Assembly: GCA_007121655.1 (NCBI GenBank)
Contig: SKKD01000016.1
Coordinates: 1 to 36,564 of the forward strand
DNA length: 36,564 nucleotides
Direction: 5' to 3'
Source: Desulfonatronovibrio sp.
GTDB lineage: Bacteria; Desulfobacterota; Desulfovibrionia; Desulfovibrionales; Desulfonatronovibrionaceae
This document shows positions 9,755 to 17,399 of the stretch, in pieces. The notes under the pieces are model-generated. The model was given only the letters and a program-made list of their open reading frames with translations, was not told the DNA's origin and made no database searches. The stretch's first letter is position 1. Each line of letters opens with the position of its first letter. Position numbers and translations under genes: made by a program.

Positions 9755-10273
9755 ATGAAAAAAATAGTAATGCTTATGCTGGTATTTATCATGTTTTCAG
9801 GCACCGCCCTGGCCTCGGGCAAAATGGCTTATGTTGAGGTACAAAGAGTTCTGGAAACTTCGGAGCCCGGAAAAACAGCTCTGGGCCAGTTGACCAAAAG
9901 ATTTGAGGATATGCGTTCAGAACTCGATCAGGAGCGGGCTGAACTGGAAAAAATGCGGGAAGAAATGCAAAGGCAAAGCCTGGTTTTGAGCCAGGAAGCC
10001 CAAGAGGACCTTGAGCGCGAGCTTCGCACCAAAGTACAGGAATTTCAGGAAATGTTTCAGTCCTACCAGGTAAGGATGCAGCAGGAAGAACAGGTTTTGT
10101 CTGAACCCATAATTGACCTGCTTTTTGAAGTGATCAACGAATACGGAGAAGAAAACGAATACACAATAATCTTCGACGCCCAGGGCAGTGGAATAATTTA
10201 CGCCAGTGATGCCTTGAACGTGACCGACAAATTGATTGAAAAACTGAATCAGGCCTGGGCAACTAAAAACTAA
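9755..10273 (+). CDS. skp: OmpH/Skp family periplasmic chaperone
   Basis: 172 aa, signal peptide, 'GKMAYVEVQRVLETSEPGKTALGQL', charged coiled coil; lies between bamA and lpxD. Confidence 0.88.
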   Translation: MKKIVMLMLVFIMFSGTALASGKMAYVEVQRVLETSEPGKTALGQLTKRFEDMRSELDQERAELEKMREEMQRQSLVLSQEAQEDLERELRTKVQEFQEMFQSYQVRMQQEEQVLSEPIIDLLFEVINEYGEENEYTIIFDAQGSGIIYASDALNVTDKLIEKLNQAWATKN

Positions 10274-10347
10274 GGGCCTGAAGCTGTGAGAGATGGGTTT
10301 TCGGGTGGGCACTGTTCACTGCCGATATAACAAAAACAGAGGCAACA

Positions 10348-11382
10348 ATGCTACTTTCAGAACTGGCGTCCTTGCTAAACCTCAGGCACACCGGTGACGA
10401 CTTTAAAATTCGGGGGGTCAACACCCTGCAGGATGCCGGGCCGGATCAGGTCTCTTTTCTGGCCAATTCCAAATATGCACCCCTGCTGGATAAAACCAGG
10501 GCAGGCGCGATTATTGTGGAAGAAGAACATGCCTCCAGGATTTCCAGAGCCCTGATAAGCTCCAACCCCTACCTGGACTTTGCCAGAGCAGTTAAACTTT
10601 TTGATCAGGCCCAGGGTTTTTTAGAGGGGCACTCTGACCAGGCCTTTGTCCACGAGACAGCGCGTATTAACCCGAAGGCAGTCATCCATCCCATGGCCTT
10701 TATCGGTCCGGGGGCGATAATCGGTTGCAACACCCGTATTTTCCCTTTTGTCTACATTGGGGAAAATTGCCGCATCGGTGATGATTGCCTCGTTTATCCT
10801 AATGTTAGCATCATGGCGTCTTCAGTAATCGGGCACCGGGTCATAATTCATTCCGGAGCCGTTATCGGATCCGACGGTTTCGGGTTCGTCCCGAACGGAC
10901 CTCTCAGGCAAAAAATCCCCCATATCGGAGCGGTGGCCATCGAAGACGATGTTGAAGTAGGAGCAGGAACCACAATTGACCGGGCCACCCTTGGGCAAAC
11001 GGTTATCGGAAAAGGAACCAAAATCGACAACCTGGTTCAAATCGCTCATAATGTTCAGATAGGTGAAAACTGCGTGGTCATTTCTCAGGTGGGCATTTCC
11101 GGCAGCTCGAAACTGGGCAGAAATGTAATCCTGGGTGGACAGGTCGGTGTTGCCGGCCACCTGGAAATCGGTGACAATTCGCGGGTGGCGGCTAAGTCCG
11201 GTGTCGGCAAATCCATTCCTCCGGCTACTGACTGCGGAGGAATTCCTACCATGAACCACTCTTCATTCCTCAAAAACGCGGTATTAATGCCCAAGCTTCC
11301 CCAAATCTTTAAACGCGTTAAAAAACTTGAAAACGAGCTTAAATCCATGCAGGAAAAATTAAATCAAGGAGAAAGCAAGTGA
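10348..11382 (+). CDS. lpxD: UDP-3-O-acylglucosamine N-acyltransferase LpxD
   Basis: 344 aa; left-handed beta-helix hexapeptide repeats; HSGAVIGSDGFGFVPNG, KIDNLVQIAHNVQIGENCVV. Confidence 0.95.
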   Translation: MLLSELASLLNLRHTGDDFKIRGVNTLQDAGPDQVSFLANSKYAPLLDKTRAGAIIVEEEHASRISRALISSNPYLDFARAVKLFDQAQGFLEGHSDQAFVHETARINPKAVIHPMAFIGPGAIIGCNTRIFPFVYIGENCRIGDDCLVYPNVSIMASSVIGHRVIIHSGAVIGSDGFGFVPNGPLRQKIPHIGAVAIEDDVEVGAGTTIDRATLGQTVIGKGTKIDNLVQIAHNVQIGENCVVISQVGISGSSKLGRNVILGGQVGVAGHLEIGDNSRVAAKSGVGKSIPPATDCGGIPTMNHSSFLKNAVLMPKLPQIFKRVKKLENELKSMQEKLNQGESK

Positions 11383-11843
11383 AACCGCCAGTCCAGGGAG
11401 AGATCGTAAGCAAAGACATCCTGGATCTGCTCCCCCACAGATACCCCTTTCTGCTGGTGGACAGAGTCCTGGAATTTGAGCCTTATAAATATATAAAGGC
11501 CATTAAAAATATTACCCTGAACGAACCTCATTTTCAGGGGCATTTTCCCATGTATCCGGTTATGCCGGGGGTGCTTATTCTGGAATCAATGGCTCAGACC
11601 GGCGGGATCATGGTTATAAAAAGCATCAAGGAAAGAATGGAGGGCAAAATTTTTCTTTTTGCCGGCCTGGACAAGGTTCGTTTTCGCAGGCCGGTTTTTC
11701 CCGGGGATCAGATGATCCTGGAGGTTGTTTACGGCCGGCACAAAATGAGCCTGTGGAAAATGGAAGCCAAGGCCTTTGTTGACGGAAATGTAGCGGCCCA
11801 GGGTATATTTTCTGCTGCAATAGTTGACAGGGAAGATCAATAG
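11379..11843 (+). CDS. fabZ: 3-hydroxyacyl-[acyl-carrier-protein] dehydratase FabZ
   Basis: LLPHRYPFLLVDRVLE and HFQGHFPMYPVMPGVLILESMAQTGG motifs. Start overlaps lpxD stop. Confidence 0.96.
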   Translation: MKPPVQGEIVSKDILDLLPHRYPFLLVDRVLEFEPYKYIKAIKNITLNEPHFQGHFPMYPVMPGVLILESMAQTGGIMVIKSIKERMEGKIFLFAGLDKVRFRRPVFPGDQMILEVVYGRHKMSLWKMEAKAFVDGNVAAQGIFSAAIVDREDQ

Positions 11844-12655
11844 TGACGGCTCGAATCCATTCTACAGCAATAATTGATTCCGGATGCGAAATCGGGAAAG
11901 ATGTGGTTATAGGTCCCTACACCATTATTGAGGGCAACACCATGCTCGGAGACGGCACCAGAGTTGATGCCTTCGCCCAGATCAAGAACTATACGTCTCT
12001 GGGCAGAAATAACCATATATATTCATATGCCTGTATAGGCGAATCTCCTCAGGACATAAAGTATAAAGGGGAGGAAACCTGGCTCAGAATTGGCGACAAC
12101 AACAAGATACGGGAATACGCCACTCTCAACCGCGGTACGCCGGACGGAAAAGGCATCACCATTATCGGCTCCAACTGTTTTTTAATGGCCTACACCCATG
12201 TGGCTCATGACTGCGAATTGGCCGACAATGTAATCATGGCCAATGGAGCGACACTGGCCGGGCATGTAAAACTCGATTACAGATCGGTGGTCGGCGGGCT
12301 TTGCGCTGTGCACCAGTACGTGCATATCGGTGAATATTCTTTTATCGGCGGGAAAAGCGGGGTAGCCCAGGACATTCCCCCTTTTATGCTGGCCGCTGGT
12401 GAACGGGCTAAGCTTTACAGCCCGAACATCATCGGAATGCGCAGGGCCGGATTCGACCGGAAGGAAATAGCAGCCGTTAAAAAAGCCTTTCATGCCATCT
12501 GGGGACAGGGACTTAACAGAGAAGAGGGCATGAAAAGGGCGGAACAGGAATGGGGAAGCTTCAAAGCCGTGGAAAAGCTTTTATCATTCATAAAGTCCAG
12601 TGTCAGAGGTGTCGCCGCCCCTGACCGGTCAGCCGGAAAAAATGACGCAACCTAA
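11843..12655 (+). CDS. lpxA: UDP-N-acetylglucosamine acyltransferase LpxA
   Basis: Hexapeptide repeats; IREYATLNRGTPDGKGITIIGSNCFLMAYTHVAHDC; C-terminal NIIGMRRAGFDRKEI. Start is GTG. Confidence 0.95.
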   Translation: MTARIHSTAIIDSGCEIGKDVVIGPYTIIEGNTMLGDGTRVDAFAQIKNYTSLGRNNHIYSYACIGESPQDIKYKGEETWLRIGDNNKIREYATLNRGTPDGKGITIIGSNCFLMAYTHVAHDCELADNVIMANGATLAGHVKLDYRSVVGGLCAVHQYVHIGEYSFIGGKSGVAQDIPPFMLAAGERAKLYSPNIIGMRRAGFDRKEIAAVKKAFHAIWGQGLNREEGMKRAEQEWGSFKAVEKLLSFIKSSVRGVAAPDRSAGKNDAT

Positions 12656-13499
12656 GATCCTTGGACTTGTTGCCGGAGGGGGACAATTTCCCCTGCTTGT
12701 GGCGGCAGGAGCCAGAAAAAAAGGCTACTCAGTGGTCGCTGTGGCTTTCGACAAGGAGACTTCTACGGCCATCAATGAAGCCGCCGACAGGGTAATCTGG
12801 GTCAAGCTGGGTCAACTTGGCAAATTGATCAGATTTTTTCAGAATGAGAACGTCTCGGATGTTGTTTTTGCCGGTCCCATAAACAAGCCGGGAGCCTTTG
12901 ATATCCGTCCCGACCTTCGGGCCATAAAACTTCTTCTGGGACTTAAAAGTCGAAACGATAACGCTCTTTTATCCGCTGTGGCCGCAGAACTGAGCGCTGA
13001 AAATCTGAAGGTTGTTTCAGCCCTCAAGTTTGTGCCTGATCTTTTCTCCCCTCCCGGTTTTATCTCTAGCCGAAGACCGCGAAAGGGCGAAAAGGATGAC
13101 ATTCTTTTCGGATGGCCTCTGATCAAGGAAATCGGCGCTCTGGACATCGGCCAGTGCATTGCGGTCAAGGAAAAAGTGGTCGTTGCGGTGGAGGCTATAG
13201 AAGGTACTGATGAAACCATCCTTCGGGCCGGAAACCTGGCCGGCAAAAACTTTACAGTAATCAAGACCTTCAAGCCCGGACAGGACAGCCGGATTGATCT
13301 CCCCGCCCTGGGCCTGGGAACCGTTGAAACCATGATCAGGGCCAAAGCTTCCTGCCTGGCTTACGAATCAGGCTCCAGCCTTTTTTTCGACATGGACAAA
13401 GCAGTTCAACTGGCTGACAGGCATAAGATCGCCGTAGTGGGAATTGATCCCGGCCTGCCGGTCGACATTCAGTTGGAGCCAAATTCCGCATCCCGCTAG
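12642..13499 (+). CDS. lpxI: UDP-2,3-diacylglucosamine diphosphatase LpxI (DUF1009)
   Basis: LGLVAGGGQFPLLVAAGARKKGY N-terminus and FVFAGPINKP-like segment; follows lpxA with a 14-nt overlap. ATG at 12642 preferred over the tracked 12600. Confidence 0.9.
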   Translation: MTQPKILGLVAGGGQFPLLVAAGARKKGYSVVAVAFDKETSTAINEAADRVIWVKLGQLGKLIRFFQNENVSDVVFAGPINKPGAFDIRPDLRAIKLLLGLKSRNDNALLSAVAAELSAENLKVVSALKFVPDLFSPPGFISSRRPRKGEKDDILFGWPLIKEIGALDIGQCIAVKEKVVVAVEAIEGTDETILRAGNLAGKNFTVIKTFKPGQDSRIDLPALGLGTVETMIRAKASCLAYESGSSLFFDMDKAVQLADRHKIAVVGIDPGLPVDIQLEPNSASR

Positions 13500-13605
13500 T
13501 TCTCCGGGTTTCGTCATGTCCTTTCCTCAAATCTATATTTCATTTGCGAATCCTGTAAGAATATCTTATGTTTTGCAAAACATAATTCAACCAGGAGGAG
13601 ACATC

Positions 13606-15345
13606 ATGGCCAAGCTTCTTCGCATTAACAGCAAAAACAAAAAGATCGCCTATGAAGAATTGACGGGTCCCTATGCCGGATTAGGCGGCAGAGGGCTTAC
13701 TTCACGAGTGGTGCGCAGGGAAGTTCCTCCTGCCTGCCACCCCTTGAGCGCGCAAAACAAACTGATTGTCGCCCCGGGACTGCTTACCGGCACCACGGCA
13801 GCCAATACCGGACGTCTCTCCGTCGGAGGCAAATCTCCCCTTACCGGAACCATTAAGGAATCCAACGCCGGCGGAACATTCTCCCAAAAATTAGCCAAAA
13901 TGGACATAATGGGCTTGATTCTGGAAGACAAGCCTGATCCGGGTTCTCCCTTTCAAACTCTGTTCATCAACAAGGATGGGGCTGAGTTGATTGAGATACC
14001 TGAGATCACCGGCCTGGGCACATATGATGCTTCAGCCAGACTATTTGAAAAATTCGGAACCAAAGTCGGTATCATGGTAATCGGGCCTGCCGGAGAAAAC
14101 ACCAGACTCGCTTCTTCCATCCAGTTTACCGATCCCAGGGGAAAACCAAGCCGGGCCGCTGGACGAGGCGGGCTGGGCGCGCTTATGGGGTCCAAAAAGA
14201 TCAAGGCAATTGTAATTGATTCCGAAGGATCCAAGGCACCGGAAATGGCTGACAGGGAAGCATTCAAGGCCGCGGCCAAAAGGTGGGCTGAAATACTGGT
14301 CAACCATCCGGTTACGGGACAGGGCCTTCCATCTTATGGAACATCAATTCTTATCAACATCATAAACGAGGCAGGAACCCTGCCAACCAAAAATTTTCGA
14401 AGCGGAAGATTCGACAAAGCCTCGGATATCAGCGGCGAAAAAATGGTTGAATTTATCAACAAAAGAAAGGGCATAGCCAGGGAAGGATGTCATGCCGGAT
14501 GCATTATTCAGTGTTCCCAGAGCTACAATGATGAAAATGGCGAATACCTGACTTCGGGATTTGAATATGAAACAGTCTGGGCATTCGGTTCCAACCTGCT
14601 TATCAGCGATATTGATCATATTGCCATGCTGGACCGGCTCTGTGACGATCTGGGGCTTGACACCATCGAAACCGGAACCACTCTGGCCATGGCAATGGAA
14701 GCCGGGATCCTTCCCTGGGGAGACGGCCTCAAGGCGATTGAACTGCTTAAAAGAGTACATGATCCCAAAGATTATCTGGGCGCAATCATAGGCAACGGAA
14801 CCTCATTTACGGCTGAAGCTTTTGGAGTGGACAGGGTTCCGGTAGTCAAAAAACAATCCCTGCCGGCTTACGATCCTAGGGCTGCCAAGGGAGTAGGTGT
14901 AACATACGCCACCACTCCCATGGGCGGCGACCATACAGCTGGATACGCCATATGCCAGAACATTCTCAAGGTTGGCGGGGACATTGACCCACTGGGCAAA
15001 GAAGGAAATATCGAAATCTCGAAAAATCTGCAGATCGCAACCGCGGCAGTGGACGCCACAGGCTTCTGCCTGTTTGTCGCCTTTGCCGTGCTTGACACTG
15101 ATGATTCACTGGATACAATCGCCAAACTCATCAGCTCCAGATTCGGCAAAAACTTTACCGCTGAGGACATTGCCAAGACCGGCATTGAAATCCTGAAGGA
15201 CGAATATTCTTTTAACCGGGATGCCGGGTTTACGGCAGCCCATGACCAGCTGCCCGACTTTTTCATAAATGAGGAACTCCCTCCACATAATGTTAAATGG
15301 GATTTTACCGCCGAGGAACTGCAAAAGGCAAAGATTGAGATATAA
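13606..15345 (+). CDS. aor: Aldehyde:ferredoxin oxidoreductase family protein (tungstopterin enzyme)
   Basis: AOR family sequence (GGRGLTSRVV, NTGRLSVGGKSPLTGTIKESNAGGTFSQKL, GRGGLGALMGSKKIKAIVI, EGCHAGCIIQC). Strong SD AGGAGG before ATG 13606; the tracked 13444 start overlaps lpxI and is unlikely. Confidence 0.9.
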   Translation: MAKLLRINSKNKKIAYEELTGPYAGLGGRGLTSRVVRREVPPACHPLSAQNKLIVAPGLLTGTTAANTGRLSVGGKSPLTGTIKESNAGGTFSQKLAKMDIMGLILEDKPDPGSPFQTLFINKDGAELIEIPEITGLGTYDASARLFEKFGTKVGIMVIGPAGENTRLASSIQFTDPRGKPSRAAGRGGLGALMGSKKIKAIVIDSEGSKAPEMADREAFKAAAKRWAEILVNHPVTGQGLPSYGTSILINIINEAGTLPTKNFRSGRFDKASDISGEKMVEFINKRKGIAREGCHAGCIIQCSQSYNDENGEYLTSGFEYETVWAFGSNLLISDIDHIAMLDRLCDDLGLDTIETGTTLAMAMEAGILPWGDGLKAIELLKRVHDPKDYLGAIIGNGTSFTAEAFGVDRVPVVKKQSLPAYDPRAAKGVGVTYATTPMGGDHTAGYAICQNILKVGGDIDPLGKEGNIEISKNLQIATAAVDATGFCLFVAFAVLDTDDSLDTIAKLISSRFGKNFTAEDIAKTGIEILKDEYSFNRDAGFTAAHDQLPDFFINEELPPHNVKWDFTAEELQKAKIEI

Positions 15346-15348
15346 CAT

Positions 15349-15385
15349 AAAGCCGGGCGCATACTATAAGCTTGCGTCCGGCTTT
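15349..15385 (+). promoter_or_regulatory. Intercistronic hairpin between aor and the moaD-like gene
   Basis: 13-bp stem AAAGCCGGGCGCA (15349-15361) / TGCGTCCGGCTTT (15373-15385) with one G-U pair and an 11-nt loop; no U-tract after it. Confidence 0.7.
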
Positions 15386-15410
15386 AAAACAAACGGTGAA
15401 CAAAACAAAT

Positions 15411-15635
15411 ATGAGAATCCAGGTTTCCTGTTTTGCCACCCTTTCGAGGTATGCACCAACGGATGGCTTTCTCGAAATAAAAGAGGGTGCCACTCCGATC
15501 GATGTAATTGACCAGCTTTCAATACCAAGGGAAGAAGTAAAAATCGTCTTTGTCAACGGCCAGAATTCCGGAAAAGAGATTGAACTCCAGGAAGACGACC
15601 GGGTCGGAATCTTCCCGGCGATCGGAGGCGGCTGA
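15411..15635 (+). CDS. MoaD/ThiS family sulfur carrier protein
   Basis: 74 aa ubiquitin-like protein ending PAIGGG (C-terminal GG). ATG 15411 (MRIQVSCFATLSRYAP) preferred over the tracked 15372. Confidence 0.85.
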   Translation: MRIQVSCFATLSRYAPTDGFLEIKEGATPIDVIDQLSIPREEVKIVFVNGQNSGKEIELQEDDRVGIFPAIGGG

Positions 15636-15639
15636 TTCC

Positions 15640-16479
15640 TTGAAGCATTCCCCATTCATCACTGCACTGAAAAAAAACTCCCGCGCACTGCAGCACCATC
15701 CTTTCTCATGCATTTCCAGTTCCAGCCTGATCCAGCTGGCCTCCGCCCACAACGTGACCTGCTTCCAGGCCCAGCTGTCGGCACTTCAAAATAAAATCCT
15801 GCCGGAAAGATATCTGAGAAACTTCAATGCATTAACCCTTAATGATCAGATAAGGCTGGCCGGGTCCAGGATTTTACTGGTGGGTCTTGGAGGTCTGGGT
15901 GGGTATATTCTGGAGATTCTGGCCAGATCAGGGGTGGGAACTTTTGTCCTGGCAGACGGGGACTGTTTTGAGGAAAGCAACCTCAATCGACAGATCCTTG
16001 GAACTGTTGACACCCTTGGAAAATCTAAAGTAAAAGCTGCAAAAGTCCGGCTTAAAAAAATTAATCCCTTCTGCCGCTGCCAGATCCATCCCTATTTTCT
16101 GAGCAGGAAGGATTTGCCCGGGCTGATGAAAAATATTGATCTTGTGGTGGATGCTCTAGGGGGGGTTGAATTCAGACCAGTACTCCTGGAAGAATCTTCC
16201 AGGGCCGGAATTCCGCTGATTACAGGCTTTCTGGCTGGAACAACAGGTCTTGTCTCAACCGTTTATCCGGGAGGTAAAAGTCCCGGTGTTTTCTGGCGCG
16301 GGGAAAACAAGGATGGCGCAGAAAACATCCTTGGCAACATGGCTCAGACAGTCAGTCTGATTGCTTCCGTCCAGGCTGCTGAAACCATAAAGCTGCTGAC
16401 GGGTAAAGACTCCGGCCTCGCAGGAAGAGTGTTTCTGGTCGATTTTGAAACCTTGACCTTTGATTTGCTTGAATTGTAA
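15640..16479 (+). CDS. HesA/MoeB/ThiF family E1-like adenylyltransferase
   Basis: LLVGLGGLGGYILEILARSGVG nucleotide-binding motif, D-x-SNLNRQIL, KAAKVRLKKINP. Probable TTG start 15640 just after the moaD-like stop. Confidence 0.85.
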   Translation: MKHSPFITALKKNSRALQHHPFSCISSSSLIQLASAHNVTCFQAQLSALQNKILPERYLRNFNALTLNDQIRLAGSRILLVGLGGLGGYILEILARSGVGTFVLADGDCFEESNLNRQILGTVDTLGKSKVKAAKVRLKKINPFCRCQIHPYFLSRKDLPGLMKNIDLVVDALGGVEFRPVLLEESSRAGIPLITGFLAGTTGLVSTVYPGGKSPGVFWRGENKDGAENILGNMAQTVSLIASVQAAETIKLLTGKDSGLAGRVFLVDFETLTFDLLEL

Positions 16480-16569
16480 GGAAGTTTATTGTGATGTAGA
16501 CAATATCCGGACGAAAAGAGAATCTTGATATGCTGCCCGTGGGACAACAAACTATTGACAGAGAATATT

Positions 16570-17235
16570 ATGGACACACCAGATAAAAAAATTAATGTAG
16601 TCCTGGCTTCCCGAAACAAGGGCAAGATCAGGGAAATAGATCGCGTCTTGAAATCAGTTCTCCCCGATATTGAGGTAAAAAGTCTTGATGAATATCCTGA
16701 AATAGGTGACATTCCAGAAACAGGTTCTACTTTTGAAGAGAATGCCCTGATCAAGGCCCGGACAGTTTCCCGGAAAACAGGGCTTATAGCCATAGCCGAC
16801 GATTCAGGACTGGCAGTGCCGGCTCTGAACGGAGAACCCGGGGTTTACTCTGCAAGATACGCAGGGGAAAAAGCCACTGACCAGGAAAATAACTCCAGAC
16901 TGTTAATCGAAATGAAAGATTTTAAAGGCAATGAGCGCAGGGCCGCCTTTGTCTGTGCTTTGGCCGCAGTGTCCCCTGGAGGGCATAGGCTTCTGGTAAG
17001 AGAAGAATGGGAAGGAATGATCGCCTTTGAACCACGCGGAGATAAGGGCTTTGGTTATGATCCCCTGTTTATTGATCCGGTTCTTAACCTCCACGGCGCG
17101 GAGATGAGCGCTGAACAAAAAAACGCCCGCAGCCACCGGGGCAAAGCCCTTAAAAAACTTGCAGCCCTATGGGAAGACTTCATTGACCAACAAAATAATG
17201 CATCAAACCAAGTGGGTTTTACGGATTTACAATAA
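16570..17235 (+). CDS. rdgB: XTP/dITP diphosphatase (RdgB/HAM1)
   Basis: VVLASRNKGKIREI, TGSTFEENALIKA, ADDSGLAVPALNGEPGVYSARYAG, GFGYDPLF motifs; ATG at 16570. Confidence 0.94.
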   Translation: MDTPDKKINVVLASRNKGKIREIDRVLKSVLPDIEVKSLDEYPEIGDIPETGSTFEENALIKARTVSRKTGLIAIADDSGLAVPALNGEPGVYSARYAGEKATDQENNSRLLIEMKDFKGNERRAAFVCALAAVSPGGHRLLVREEWEGMIAFEPRGDKGFGYDPLFIDPVLNLHGAEMSAEQKNARSHRGKALKKLAALWEDFIDQQNNASNQVGFTDLQ

Positions 17236-17399
17236 CTAACTTGCAGGCATTACAAAAAAAGATTTCATCAATTTGATTCCCAAGACGGACAAAATGTTTA
17301 CCATAAAAGACATGAAGACAGGAAAATAAATAATTATATCCTCTTCATGGCCTTCATGGCAAAAAGCTCAATGTTCAAAATACCCGTTGGAGCATAAAT

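Noticed and set aside
13444-13605. Upstream extension of the AOR ORF
   Set aside because: Overlaps lpxI coding end, lacks AOR homology, and a strong SD precedes ATG 13606.
17341-17362. CTTCATGG/CTTCATGG direct repeat upstream of glmS
   Set aside because: Very short near-tandem repeat; no structure resembling a riboswitch or ribozyme.
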